From positions 26,396,488 through 26,460,487 of the forward strand of contig NC_133354.1 in NCBI RefSeq assembly GCF_030506205.2: a stretch of 64,000 nt of DNA, read 5' to 3'. Source of the DNA: Paramisgurnus dabryanus. Its lineage: Eukaryota; Chordata; Actinopteri; Cypriniformes; Cobitidae. Under the pieces are notes generated by a model. That model did not search any database. It was not told the DNA's origin and saw only the letters and a program-made list of their open reading frames with translations. This document shows positions 1 through 12,376 of this stretch, in pieces; the stretch's first letter is position 1; each line of letters begins with the position of its first letter. The position numbers and the translations under genes are program-made.

Positions 1-120
1 TGTTCTCCAGGGCTGAGTCATTGTCCTTGCTGTCCTTACCTCCACTGACTCTCTCAGCGTCCTGTGTGGGAGACTTGTGAGAAGAGCTGCACCAGAGTGA
101 CTGTATAAAGTCATAAACGT
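1..120 (-). CDS. Possible unidentified coding exon at window edge
   Basis: On the minus strand a pyrimidine-rich stretch ending in an AG (complement of 121-122) precedes a frame that stays open to the window edge, reading about VYDFIQSLWCSSSHKSPTQD and then a Ser/Asp/Lys-rich stretch. A GTAAGG that could act as a donor also occurs at about 35-40 (minus). I do not recognise the protein. It is not an ADAMTS prodomain and is on the opposite strand to adamts2. It could be the exon of a divergent neighbour, a pseudogene piece or a chance open frame. Confidence 0.28.
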
Positions 121-242
121 CTGTAAAAGCACTGACATGTCACTATGAGTTTGAACGGTGAAGTTCAGTCGGGGCAAACTGAAGGCTCGACATGCATCAT
201 AGGCTCTTTTCATTTTCCTTTTTGAGATGGTTGTTTTTTAGA
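121..242. other. Unannotated DNA
   Basis: No feature recognised between the possible minus-strand exon and the first repeat fragment. Confidence 0.4.
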
Positions 243-345
243 GCTATAGTGCATTCAGAAATATTCAGTCCCCTTTACTTTTGTCAATTGTATTATGTTG
301 CAACCTGATACTACAATCATTTAAATTTAGTTATTGTCTCATTAA
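243..345. repeat. Tc1-like terminus fragment
   Basis: The stretch beginning GTGCATTCAGAAATATTCAG and continuing through TTATGTTGCAACCTGAT resembles end sequences of fish Tc1-type elements that start with a GTGCCTTCAGAAAGTATTCA-like motif. No partner end was seen nearby. The assignment is from memory of the family. Confidence 0.35.
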
Positions 346-1478
346 TCTACCAACCCATGATTGTCCATTTCCCTAAATAAGACCAACAGGCTGCAGGTGA
401 AACTTCAAGTTGAAATGAAATTGAAATGGAAAACTGTAATTTTTAGAGGAATATTTAGTTTTAGTTTTTTTACAAATGACTTATCTGTGAGCTTCATTTT
501 TTTAAAATCATGTGCCTACATAATCTATATTCAAAAATGCAAATATCACCCCCTCCTCAAAATGATCTCTCTTTACTTCCGGTCATGGAGTATGGCAGGT
601 GGGCGGAGTCCGGGAAAAGATTGCAGCGATTAGCAACTTGACCCAACTTCAAACGATCCAATAAATTCTCGATGGAGGAATTCAAGTCCCGCCCTATACC
701 TTTTTTAATTTCAGAAGCCGCTTCACTTTGATATACGTCACCACGGGGAAAATGAGACAGTTGCTACTTCCGTTTCATAGTGACTTTAATATAATAAGGT
801 ATACAATTATACATAGGGGTGTAATTTTGCTATGATGACATTTATTGGGATATGATTTTCAATTTAAACCCCCAGTATTAGTTGTATTTATATTGCACAT
901 TACACTATTCAGGCATTTAGGGCAAATAACGTACCCATTTATTCATTATATTACATTAAACACAGCATACAAATGAGTCAGAACTATTTTCGAAAGTACT
1001 TAATGTTTTCCAAGTCTACCGAGGTCAAACAATCGATTTATATGAAGAAAAGACGCAAACGTGATGACAATCTGCTGTAAATAATATTAGAGCCGGAGCG
1101 ATATGCATTTTAAATGCGTCCTTTCTCCGCCTCGCGTTTTTTCTCCCGCTTGCGTTTTAAACAACTTGCAAGTGGACAAAAGAGACGGATTAAAAACACC
1201 AAATCTAAACGGGAAAGTGTCTCTCTCGCCCACTTATAATCCAATCGACCAAAGCGCGTCTTAATACCAGGTGTAAAATATTGTGAAGAAACCGCGTGAC
1301 TGCCGCCACCTGAACTGACTGAGAGACTGACTGAAGTGAAGGGGGTGGGGGATTGGCTGGTGTCACTACAGTGAGTGACCTGGGTCACCATTAGCAACCT
1401 ATAGGGCGCGTTCTGCTGGACAAACAAGTACTTACATCTTTCAAAAGCATTTAATGTTTTTGTAAGGAACGTTCATAT
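346..1478. other. Unannotated intron or intergenic DNA
   Basis: No exon, RNA gene or clear repeat boundary recognised. The open frames here are short and do not resemble known proteins. Confidence 0.4.
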
Positions 1479-1942
1479 CGGCTGCATATCTGCGGCTTAT
1501 ACGCCGATACAGATATATCTGCGACATGCTCATATCGGCCGATAAAATCGGCAAAACGATAAATCGGTCGGGCTCTAGTAAATATCGTATCCAGTGTACA
1601 CTCGTTCAAAAACTGCCGCCAGAAGAAGCGATGATACGTCATCTTTGATTGTGAAATAGCATTAGTTCCACGTGTCTCATGAATGTGAAGCGCTATGCTG
1701 ATGCCGATACAAATAGTTTAATAGTTTATAAATGTTATTCACTCATATAATGACCATTAATGTTGAACATTAAACTAGAGATGTTTCTTTACATTTTCTA
1801 TACACAGAGCTCAAATTCATTGCATTTTCCTGATCTCTTTTGATTGATGGGATATATTGGTCCTGACTTGCTGATAATGTGAAAAATTGCTTTTATTGTC
1901 CAATACAGATTGTGGGCCGATATATCGGTGCATCTCTAGTTT
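1479..1942. mobile_element. hAT-like terminus fragments (TATCGGCCGAT type)
   Basis: Two blocks carry the TATCGGCCGATA motif and end in GGGCTCTAG (about 1568-1576) and CATCTCTAG (about 1933-1941). These match the ends of fish hAT-type non-autonomous elements that begin TAGAGATGCACCGAT or TAGAGCCCGACCGAT. Both face the same way, so they are probably remnants of two insertions. No transposase frame is visible. Confidence 0.4.
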
Positions 1943-2624
1943 ATACTGTTGTTTTTTAGTAAATTTTTGCAATAAATATCTGTAACTGTACTTTTACTTG
2001 CGAGTTGTGTTTTATATGTTTGAGAACTGGTTGGGTTTAGGGCAAGGGTGGAGTTAGATGCTCCAAAATATCTTAAAACCGTAAATGTTTATGAAATTAT
2101 TTCTACATTTACACATTTCATTTTTTTTTTAGAAAATTAAATGCCTTTAATTGGACCTATAAGGCAAAAAAACTTTAAACGTAACCATAGGTTGTATAAA
2201 CTGCTGGCTGCTACAGGGCACTAATTGCTTACACGTACCTTGATATTGCAATATGGTGCTTGTACAAACAAACTATTAGTTCATTGTTTTTGGAGGACGA
2301 TCTACAAACAGTACCCCATTATGACAATATGTGTAATGGGGTACTGCGAGGGTGGGAAATCAAGTTTTGTTTTTTGTTGTTTATAAGTCTGTGGTTTTTA
2401 ATGTGCTTTAAGACAACCCATTGCTAAGTAGTTTCTCCATAAAATGTAAGTTTTACAGAGACAGAATAAACACCACCGTTTAAAATTTCCTCGGTTTTCT
2501 ACTTCACAAAATGTAAACACATTTGAACAAGTGGATCAGTACTTCAAGCCATACGGATATTTATGTACGTTGCATAGACTGCATAGAAATGGGACTTAAT
2601 AACTGCTTGCACCAACAATTTGTA
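1943..2624. other. Unannotated DNA
   Basis: AT-rich sequence without a recognised feature. Confidence 0.35.
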
Positions 2625-3041
2625 CACTGTAAAAAAATTCCGTAGAAATTGCAGCTGGGTTGCCGGTAATTTACCGTAGATTTACATTTATGTTTTTTAC
2701 TGGCAACATTTTGTTCAAAGTTAAATGAAAATTAAACATTTACAAGTCTTTATCTTTACAGAGTAAAACTAAAAAACAGCATCAAGCAAAACATTCTGGG
2801 AAACAAAATCTGGACCAAAAAACAGAAAAAGGTTGATGATGATTTCTGGTTCCCAGAATGCTTTGCATGAGGCTGTTTTTGTATAGTTTTATTCTGTAAA
2901 GATAAAGACTTGTTAATATATGAAATTTATTTAACTTTGAACAAACTCTTGCCAGTAAATAACATAAATTTAAATCTACGGTAAATTACCGGCAACCCAG
3001 CTGCAATAACATTGAAATTTCTACGGATTTTTTTTACAGTG
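2625..3041. mobile_element. CACTG-ended foldback MITE, copy 1
   Basis: The element starts CACTGTAAAAAAATTC and ends in the inverted counterpart TTTTTTTACAGTG, with TA on both outer sides. The arms are long: TTGCCGGTAATTTACCGTAG near the left end is mirrored by CTACGGTAAATTACCGGCAA near the right end, and a CATTCTGGGAA...TTCCCAGAATG pair sits in the centre. CACTG ends suggest a CACTA/EnSpm-type non-autonomous family. Related copies are at 39764, 47676 and 62083. Confidence 0.75.
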
Positions 3042-3482
3042 TAGATTGAGTTGGTGGTTATGGAAATTCACATTTTGTGTCTTTTGCGCATGAAAAAACG
3101 TTATTTTGAATGTAGCCAGTTGAATATACTTTTCAGAATGCCACCTTAAAAGTGCGTTGGAAGGAAGAACGTTAAGTGGCGCGGTTGCATTTTCTGTACG
3201 ATTTTAGACACGAAATGTGAATCTCCCACAAATCAGCCGCAAATTCACCCAAAATGTCAATTTTTCCAATTTGCGCTCTCATGCTAATTTGCCTTGCTTA
3301 CTTAATCTGGCCTTTAGCTGCTTTGTTTCTGAGACTGCCAAGTAGGGCTGTCAGTCGATTAAAAGCTTTCATCTAGATTAATCGCATGATTGTCATGAGT
3401 TAACTTGTGATTAATCACACATTTCTATCTATTCTAAATTTACCTTATTTTAACACTTTTCAAGGTTTTTGTTGTTTGTCTA
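3042..3482. other. Unannotated DNA
   Basis: Includes a short stretch near 3343-3420 with GGCTGTCAGTCGATTAA and AATCACACATTT that resembles a widespread fish repeat. Nothing else recognised. Confidence 0.3.
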
Positions 3483-3486
3483 TTAA

Positions 3487-3979
3487 CTCTTTCCCCGCCT
3501 TTGACGAGATATCTCGTCAATTAAGAGAAAACGCTTCCCCGCCAATGACGAGATTTTCCATCTTTCCGCAATACCGCTATTATCCACCAGGTGGCGCCCT
3601 TCCGCAACTTTTTAAAACCGGAAGTATTGCCCTATGTCAAGCTGCTGCATGTCCGTGTCTGTTTTAAAGATCGCTCTGGATGGGATCTCTATGAAAAGTC
3701 CGTCACAAAAATGGAATTATCTCTGCTTTTTGCTCAAAATGTGGTGTTTTTGCAGAAACCTACCCATATTCAAAAGCTGATTGCAAAAGAACCACTAAAG
3801 GTAGGATGAAACGGTTTTTTTTTGTTTGAAAGCAGAGGATCTGTTCTTTCATTTGGTATATTGTATGTTTATTTATTTAAAGAAGAACATTTTCTGGAAG
3901 GCATTAAACTTTGGTGAAAATCATGAAAAACGCTGGCGCTGGCTGGCAACTTTTTTTTAAAACGCTGGCGGTGAAAGAG
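3487..3979. mobile_element. TTAA-flanked MITE (CTCTTTCCCCGCC family), copy 1
   Basis: TTAA at 3483-3486 and 3980-3983 brackets an element starting CTCTTTCCCCGCC and ending GGCGGTGAAAGAG, an imperfect terminal inverted repeat. Inside are two ATGACGAGAT-like units. The short open frames in it are not gene-like. Related copies occur at 13350-13742, 29921-30395 and 43563-43740. Confidence 0.7.
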
Positions 3980-4369
3980 TTAAATGCATGAAAAAAAGAA
4001 AATTGCATTGGGAACTTGTGTTTTTTCTCTTTTGTTGCACAGAGCATTTAACATAATTAGCACCAGCCTGTTTAGGTTTTGGACAAAACCATCAGCCATT
4101 GTTTTGTTTAAGAATAGTTTATTCAGAATTCCCTTTTCTTTCTCAATTTCTTTTTGCTGCTGCATCATTTGTGACCCATGTTGGCAAAATGAGTCGGAAT
4201 GAGCAAATTTTCAAAAATGAATTATTTATTTAAGCAATATCGCTCAAGTAGGAGTGTGTGATAGCTTTTCAAATCTGCAGTCGATTAGTAAAGATAGCGC
4301 CTATTTAAACAATTAGAAAGATTCGGACGAGATCCATATGCACCAGTGAACGTCAGTGTTCGCCTTCCA

Positions 4370-4528
4370 CGCAGACCACCGCCTAATCTGGGCTACATCC
4401 CACGTTTTGGTTACTTCACCAAGACATTCATTATAAATAAGTTGATGAACCGTGGTCTAAACACATCCCGAGAAAGGTGAACGGCACGGTTCGTTTTTTT
4501 TTTTGTACAGAGAACCGTTACACCCCTA
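4370..4528. mobile_element. hAT-like right-end fragment
   Basis: The stretch ends AGAACCGTTACACCCCTAG, preceded by CACGGTTCG. This is the same terminal type as the complete element at 9028-10194. No left end is visible. Confidence 0.5.
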
Positions 4529-5982
4529 GTACCTATTTACGTTCAAGCTATTTTAAAGCATGAAGAAATGACTGTCACATGGAAAAAACTTTTACATATG
4601 ATATTATGATGCTCAAAGATGAGTTTTAAGTTTTAAAATTATTTGACTATAGGGGTACTTTAAATTTTGAATTTGGCCTGCAAACACTTTAACTGAGGAA
4701 AGCACTATATAAGTTAGTGCCTTATGGCTATCAGAAACAACACACATGCATTTTCTCAGATTTTGTTTTAGTTAAAGTACTACACATATGGCAGTAGGCA
4801 TTATACTGTATTGTGTGCATGCGTGCGTGTGTTTGTTTTGTATGTGTGTGTGTATAAGACCATGTGGAAGTGTTGTTCTCGGTAAATTCCAGTAGAGGCA
4901 TGCTGGACTCAGGCAGTCAGTGTCTACGTGGCAAAGTCTGATGAAAGTTTAAGCTCTGTTTGGCAGACACAGAAAGTGAAACATTCAGAATGAGCCTACT
5001 GTAAAAGTGGTGGAGGGGAAAAAAGAGAGAACAGTGAGCAATTTTTCCTTTCAAACACAGACCTCAAAATTGAGTTTCATAAACAGACCTGCTGGTAAAA
5101 CTTCCTGGCTTTGTTTCTGTAATTTCATCACAGTTTACATGGTTTAGATAACTGTGTTACAGGAGTGGTTTACTCTTAAAATTTGAAACTCGTAGCGGTG
5201 CCGTGGATATTGTTGCCTGTTGTATGATAAATTGCTTGTGATGTTCCTCATTTGTAAGTCGCTTTGGATAAAAGCTTCTGTCAGAATGATTAAACATGAA
5301 TGTAAATGAGTGTTTTTTTTTTTGAATTGGCATGCATTTGCGTTGATCAAATTGGATCTTGATTTACTCTCTGACCTTCAGCAAGATCTTGCAATTGCTG
5401 TTAAGTTTCCACGGTGAAGATGCTGGTAAACATGTTTGCATGCTAAATGGGTTATATAGGATTTTAATAATTGAATAATCAGATTTTGTTGGGTAATGTG
5501 TCAGTGCCAAATGACCTTAGAAACTGTGGCTGCACTCGCTCTGAAGAACATTCATTCATATCTGAAAGCCAAGAATCATCAAATGACTTGATGTTACTGT
5601 AATCTGAGAAAGAGGATTTCACAACCCTGAATCATCAATATGTTGTACCTTCTCCTCTAACATTTGCTGTTGGGATTTTGTTTATTCCCCTGATGAATTA
5701 ACTTGACCTTCACCTTGACTCTGTGCTATTTAAAGACCGCTATCTGTCTAAACAAATGGAGGACATGCTAATTAGCAAGGGGTAATGTACAGTCGGGCAG
5801 GCATTTTTGCAAAATATCCTGTTTTATTTTACGATAATGACCGGCTGACTGTACGTTGTCCGGTTTACTTGTCACCAAAGTATTTTGGCACAACTTTTGA
5901 TTTAACATAATATTGTAAATCAGATTCAAGTAATTCAAAGAGCCTTGTAATAAATAAACAGTTGACAGCAGTAAGTTCAGAG
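4529..5982. other. Unannotated DNA with a short TG repeat
   Basis: A TG-rich simple repeat lies at about 4818-4855. No exon or RNA gene recognised in the rest. Confidence 0.35.
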
Positions 5983-6229
5983 CCGTTTCGAGCCATTTTG
6001 ACGCCCTAGTGCCCCCCCCCCACACCAAACAAGACCATACATTATTAAATACAAATCTTATGAATGCATGTAAAGGATGTAACAGTATTTTCTACTCTAG
6101 CTCAATGATGTTTTGGCATAACAGTGGAGAGAGTAATCACAATTTAGGGTGGCTTTGCCCATTAGACCAGGAATGGGCAAATGTTTTTACTCGAGGGCCA
6201 CATCAGGTTTTCTAGTAGCTTTCTGTAGT

Positions 6230-7122
6230 CCTGTAGGCGAAAATGCCTTGTTGATGCTAGAGGTCAGAGGAGAATGCTCCGACTGATTCAAGCTGATAGA
6301 AGAGCAACTTTGATTGAAATAACCACTCGTTACAACCGAGGTATGCAGCAAAGCATTTGTGAAGCCACAACACGCACAACCTTGAGGCGGATGGGCTACA
6401 ACAGCAGGAGACCCCACCGGGTACCACTCATCTCCCCTACAAATAGGAAAAAGAGGCTACAATTTGCTTAAGCTCACCAAATTTGGACAGTTGAGGCTTG
6501 AAAAATGTTGCCGGGTCTGATGAGTCTCGAGTTCTGTTGAGACATTCAGATGGTAGAGTCAGAATTTGGCGTAAACAGAATGAAAACATGAATCCATCAT
6601 GCCTTGTTACCACTGCGCAGGCTAGTGGTGGTGGTGTAATGGTGTGGGGGATGTTTTTTTTTGCACACTTAAGGCCCCTTAGTGCCAATTGGGCATCGTT
6701 TAAATGCCACGGCCTTCCTGAGCATTGTTTCTGACCATTTCCATTCCTTTATGACCACCATGTACCCATCCTCTGCTACGTCCAGTAGAATAATGCACCA
6801 TGTCACAAAGCTCAAATCATTTCATATTGGTTTCTTGAACATGACAATGAGTTCACTGTACTAAAATGGCCCCCACAGACACCAGATCTCAACATCTTTG
6901 GGATGTGGTGGAACGAGAGCTTCGTGCCCTGGATGTGCATCCCACAAATCTCCATCAACTGCAAGATGCTATCCTATCAATATGGGCCAACATTTCTAAA
7001 GAATGCTTTCAGCACCTTGTTGAATCAATGCCATGTAGAATTAAGGCAGTTCTGAAGGCGAAAGGGGGTCAAACACAGTATTAGTATCATGTTCCTAATA
7101 ATCTTTTAGGTGAGTGTATATT
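6230..7122 (+). pseudogene. Tc1-like transposase pseudogene
   Basis: Pieces in different frames read as a Tc1/mariner-superfamily transposase. They include a helix-turn-helix region (RMLRLIQADRRATLIEITTR, TTLRRMGYNSRRPHR), the middle SGGGVMVWGMFF and the C-terminal LWDVVERELRALDVHPTNLH to the end near 7083. In-frame stops and shifts break it repeatedly. The PDLNP.E block that should carry the last catalytic Glu is shortened, with the sequence passing almost directly from CTCAAC to ATCTTTGGG. The 3' terminus near 7093-7122 (TCCTAATAATCTTTTAGGTG) matches the family; the 5' terminus was not seen. Confidence 0.85.
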
Positions 7123-7739
7123 ATCATGGTAAGACACAACTCTCATTTTATATACATTTTGAGCCATATTTACAGTTATCACCATAAGGAAGATTAACCA
7201 TGGGTTTATTAGTGTAGTAACAATGTTTTTAGCAGATCAATTGCCTGTGGTTTGGTTAGTTGCCAACGTTTTTTGTTTTTTCCTATTGTTATTTAAGCCA
7301 TTATGCAAACAGGTGATGACTCGGCTGTTCTATACGGTTGTCTGACATCTACTTATGACGCTCACGTGGTTTTTACTTTCAAAAACATCAAAAGCAATAA
7401 GTAATTGGCTATTTTTTAAATGACAATGCGTACGGGAAGTAGCAACAAATCTTCAAACCCCTTCAAACAACAGAGTAAGTGCGTGTCAAACTCTAAATCG
7501 CGGCTGGTAAGTCCGTATCACTAACTTTGTGAAGTACTAAAATGTTTTTCTCACATAAGACTGCTGTGCCGTTCTTGTCAGATGCAATATTGATGGTGCT
7601 TTTTAATCACAGTCTCTCTGCAAATCCAGCATCGACTTCGGTTTCTTTACAAATAAATCTGCGGTACGATGAAGTAAACAAATACTCTGTTTTGCCCACG
7701 CGAGCCGGAACTTCTTTAAAAACAAATTTCAACCATGCA

Positions 7740-8120
7740 TTACTAATGTTAGGTACCGAGGGAAGGTTATACAATGACTGTTCTTCCACAACTGGGCAAA
7801 GCACAAACTTTGGCAATCTTTAAAGGCATGTTTGCTGATTGTTGGGAAGCTGCATACAGTTTGCCACACGCCACATGTGATACTTCCCTACACGCGAACA
7901 TGTGGGCGGGGCTACAAAAGCAGTCTTTGCCATTCTACTTTAGAGGTGGTGTTCAAAATCTCTTCTACGACATAGATTCGTTCATTCCAGGAGCTGGCGT
8001 TTTCTGGGTTATATTTCAGTAACAAGGAGGTTTTAAGTTTTGAAACTTGCAGGATGTTTGTTTAAGTACGATGGCCTCTTATATAACAAATTATAAAGTT
8101 AAAATTGATTCTTTGATTCA
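7740..8120. repeat. Common fish interspersed repeat block
   Basis: The segment with ACAACTGGGCAAAGCACAAA, GTGGGCGGGGCTACAAAAG and GGAGCTGGCGTTTTCTGGG is of a type I recall as repeated in fish genomes. The open frame at 7774-8022 falls in it and is not a gene. Confidence 0.4.
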
Positions 8121-8752
8121 CCGCTCCTTTAAACAGCCCGTATAAATGCACAAATACTTGCCAGCATATTGTTTGTCTGTAAGCTGGCAACTTTGTCAGC
8201 AGGTGACGTCAGCAGCATGCGCTGTAGTCTGCTCGTGAACGTGCACTGAAAGACCAAGATGAGAACAAATTGTTGAATAAAATCGTTTGTTTTGTTTTCT
8301 TTGTGCACAAAAGTGTTCTTGTCACTTCCTAATATTATTATTGAACTATTGATGGCACATAGACCTTTTTGGCGATATCTTTCATTCTTTTCTGGGCTTG
8401 ATTGTAAAAATCAAACTGCAGTCTATGGGACAGTCACAAAATAGCTAAAAATGAGTTCTGAAGACAAGACTTTGTGGTTTAGAACGACACAGGGGTAAAT
8501 GATTTATGATAAAATTGTGTTTTTCGTGTAAACTAACTCTTTAGGGTGAGACCATAGTATATTTGTGGTTACTAGAAATAAAACAAAAAAATATGCTTAC
8601 TAGAGTTAAATCATGCTTTATTTCCAAAAGGGTAAATCATCTCAAGAGCATTGCTATTTTAGCCTTGCTAAAATGCATATGCGCTCATTGGCGCCCACTG
8701 CAGCAGGTGGTGCCCTAGGCAACCGCCTAGTTTGCCTATCCCTAAAAACGGC

Positions 8753-9019
8753 CATGATTAAGTCCCATCAGAGATGAACTTATATATAGTGATCAGGGCT
8801 TGTATAACCTGGAAAAGATTTCTTTGCAGGGGGTTACAACAATTCCACTTATTACACCACTACTTGCCACATGAGTAAATGTATGTACACAAAATAATGA
8901 TTTTAACCCAAGACGCGTTTGCACAATTTCAAAGACGACGAACATGCAATTTGGTGGGATGATTTGTAGGCCCGACATAATGATTACTTTATTATTGGCT
9001 TAATGCACAATTAATTAAC
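8753..9019. other. Unannotated DNA
   Basis: Short spacer before the hAT element; no feature recognised. Confidence 0.3.
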
Positions 9020-9027
9020 ATGACCTC

Positions 9028-10194
9028 TAGGGTTGTAACGGTCGGTGTATTCGTACCGGGCCGAGGGTACAGGGCTTTCGGCACAGTGCACAGGTGCACC
9101 GAATGGCCGAATGCAATCTTTTGTGTGCGGAACATAGGTCAATTTTCATGTTTCCACACTAACATATTAAGTGGCGGAAGTCTCCGCGTTCAGCGCAAGT
9201 CTTCTGTCAAACATATAACATAATTCGGCCCGCAGAAAGATTTTTATCTACTTAGTTGTATATTTGTTTGATTATTGATGTAAACGCTTATGTGTCGCGT
9301 CTAAAAGCATGTATTAAACGCGTGTCAACGTGCTGTTTTGTTTTTTCAAAAGTGCGTGAGAGGTTGTGCGTCTTTCGTTGCTACGCAATCATGAGCCGCG
9401 CTTTCTGTGACAGCGAGAATAAGGAATGCGTGATCAAATTTTTCATCTGCACCTCAAGTCAATCATATCATTGTCACGATGCGATCAGTTAATCTGGTCG
9501 GGATAGAGAAGAGCTTTAAGCCGGGCTTACTCAACTGTTACTCAGCTGCGGAGGGGTTTGTTAGTTTAAGTCACAGCTTACATTGGCGACACAAGCAAAG
9601 ATTAGGAGAAACGTGCAAAAGATAAAAGATGGCTGCAACTCACTAATCTCAATATGAGTGTATAGTAAGTATATCATCATGTTGCTTGCTATGCAGTTAT
9701 ACATAGAGCAGTAATATTATTTTATACAGAGATGTTAGTAACCAATTCAATACTGTGAGTTAAACAATCCAAAATAAATCAAAACAGAAACATTTGTTGG
9801 TGGCAAAAATGTAGGCTAATAGTTCATAAATGTATTCAGGAATTTAATTTGTTAGTTTAGTGCAAGGTTTTAGTAGAAAAAGTTTAAGAGAAGGTTAAGA
9901 AAAGATTAACCTGTTGTTATAAAATAATGTAAAAAAGTATGTTATTAAGTGGAGAACTTTGCAGCAGTATTTTATTTATTATTCTTTTTTATTTTATATA
10001 TATTTTATTTATTATATTTTAATAAAAAGTGTTTAAAAAGTGTAAACAAATTGTTAAAAAAAGTTTATAGTTATAAACAACCTGCAGTTTAATGTTTGCA
10101 TTTTTCCCCTTACTGTACCGAAAATGAACCAAACCATGGCTTCAAAACCGAGGTACGCACCGAACCGTGATTTTTACGTACCGTTACACCCCTA
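9028..10194. mobile_element. hAT-type non-autonomous element with target duplication
   Basis: The left end TAGGGTTGTAACGGTCGG pairs with the right end CCGTTACACCCCTA in inverted orientation. The 8-bp flanks are ATGACCTC (9020-9027) and ATGACCCC (10195-10202), differing at one base, as expected for an aged hAT target-site duplication. The 1167-bp interior has no recognisable transposase; the open frames there lack family motifs. Confidence 0.8.
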
Positions 10195-10351
10195 ATGACC
10201 CCAGAAATTTTTGGAACCTATATTTGAAAATAATATTGATTATTGGCATTATTTCTGCGGCAAATAATCGACTTATAAAAAGTAGCTATTGTGACAAGCC
10301 TTATCATTTGTAAATATAAATTAAATACAAATATGCATAATTTAAGTAAGG

Positions 10352-10467
10352 GATAATGTAGAGGCAGCTGGTAGTTATCGGGAAATAAGCCCGATAACTA
10401 CCAGCTTGTATCACACTGAAGGGGCTTATTTCGCGATAACTACAGGCTGCCTCTACATTATCCCGTT
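10352..10467. repeat. Short foldback repeat
   Basis: GGGATAATGTAGAGGCAGC (from about 10359) is mirrored by GCTGCCTCTACATTATCCC ending near 10465, with further paired GTTATCG...CGATAAC inside. This is a short palindromic MITE or the core of a larger one. Confidence 0.6.
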
Positions 10468-12372
10468 TATTACACGGCTACTTGCCACATAAGAAAAAAA
10501 CTGGACATGAATATGAATTTAAACATTTTATTGGCATATTTGTTTTAAATTAACATTTTTATCCTTCCGCGAAACTTTACACAGATGCATAAAATGATCG
10601 TAATACCTTATTAAGATCCTCTGCTTCATACTTGTCTGTCTCCATTTTTTCTGTTTTAGCCAGTTTCTTTCTGTTTTTTTTTTTTTTTTGGTGTTGGCTT
10701 CGTAGCTGTCATGCTCTATTTTGTCAAGTTCAGTCTCAGTAAGCTCTCTGTGTCTTGTCGTTCTTCTATCCACAATTTAAATGTTTTGTTTTTTCCGTAC
10801 ATGTTAAAGTTAATTTCAAAATTTTCCATTCTTAATTGTAGTTGTCCAGTGTTTGTCACAAGATGGCGCCAAACAGTAATCTTTGTTGGCGCAGAGGGAT
10901 TTTAATTGTACAAGTAGTACCGGCTATGCGTTATTACTTTGGAGCGGTTATTATTTGAAAGGAACGAACCTGCAAATGTCTCAACTGACCAATCAGAATC
11001 AAGCATTCCAGAGAGCCGTGTAATAAAAGTATTTAGTATGACTTGCAGTTCCAGGATGAAACCGTTATCAATTTCAGCTGGTTGTTATCTGGAAACCCTT
11101 ACAAAAATTAGTTTTTAATAAGTGTAATAACCATGTTTTTTTAACTGTAGTAAAACCATGGTTAATTTTCGTAAGGGATAATGAATAACAAACCTCAGAA
11201 TGTCTACACTAGCCAGTTTGTATCAAGAACACCAGAGTGCCATGTAGTAAAAAGTAAGCCAACTGACTGTTTTTCACTGAAATCTTGAAGACTAGGATCT
11301 TTGACATTTTCCTCACACTTCAGTCAGCCTAACATTTTATCCCAAACATGTAACATAACACAATCTTAAATGTGCCCTAGTGCCTCCAGATAGCTATCAG
11401 ATATGATGTAGGTTTGTGTGTGTGGTTAAATGGCTTTAGAATAAGTGCGGACAGCATGTGTTTTTAATTAAGAATTTTTCCCATCCTTGAAACGACAGAA
11501 TTCTGGTTGTTCCACGGTCTAATAGCTGTTGGCCTGGTCTTGTTTTGAGGTGGAGCAGGCAGCTTCGTCCACTTTTGGAAATATTTCCATTTGTGCTGGG
11601 CCACCTTTGCAGGGACTCTGAATAGGCAGGTTAAGAAAATCTCTTATGAAAAAGGCCAGCATCCTTTCATCTAGAGCAGTAATAAAGGTCGATCTTTCCC
11701 TGACTTCAATTTTGATTTGTGAAATCTACAGTATGCTAAAGAAACTGATGGTGCTTGGATGAATAAGATAGTAACTGAAAGGTTAGGGGGTTTGCTTGAC
11801 TTCTTTTTATCTTCTAGAGCATCTAAGTGGTTGTGCAAATATTGCTGGCTGATACAGAAAAGCCTCAGATTCATGGTTCTGTCCTCCCTAGTGGTCAGAT
11901 GAATGTTTATAGCACAAAGTTTGAAATGCAGATAATATTTAGTTAACATAGTGATTCCGTGCACTAATTTTTAAGTGATTGGTGGGAGTATTTAATGTAT
12001 GGACTACTTGGGATGGATTATGTATATGGTCCCAATAGGTAGAGCATTGCATTGAGTTCATGATTATTGCAAAGGTCATGTTTACTCTCAGGGAACATAC
12101 ATACTGAAAAAGTATGTATATATTGAATGCACTATAAGTCACTTTGGATAAAAGCCTTAAATAAATGACTTACCAAATGCAAAACAACATACCTGTAGTG
12201 TTTCTGGCTGCACTGACAGAGAGCGGGTTAGGAGAAAATGTCTAAGGTGAAACATATAAAATCTTTGTCTGTCCATTGCCAGATTAATGTGGATGTTATT
12301 TCTCTCTTGCTTATGTACTTTCCATCTGCCTTAAGGTAAAAGTTTTAGTGTGATTTGGCCTGTATGAGCTTT
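10468..12372. other. Unannotated DNA
   Basis: A poly-T run lies near 10673-10689. No exon, RNA gene or bounded repeat recognised. Confidence 0.35.
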
Positions 12373-12376
12373 TTAA

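Larger units (their letters stand above)
5983..8752. mobile_element. Possible outer repeat hosting a Tc1 copy
   Basis: The left side carries AGAGCCGTTTCGAGCCATTT and a DNA-transposon-like CGCCCTAGTGCCCC. The right side carries GCCCTAGGCAACCGCCTAG and CCTAAAAACGGCC, which in inverse complement resemble fish repeats beginning with a GGCCG(T/G)TTTTAGG motif. A Tc1 remnant sits inside at 6230-7122, and 7740-8120 is another common fish repeat block. The ends are too diverged for a firm boundary. Confidence 0.3.

Noticed and set aside
3407..3809. Two overlapping open frames that could look like small genes
   Set aside because: They fall inside a TTAA-flanked MITE with relatives elsewhere in the window.
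7542..8022. Open frames of 82-93 codons
   Set aside because: They lie in a repeat block common in fish DNA and have no domain, splice sites or codon pattern of a gene.
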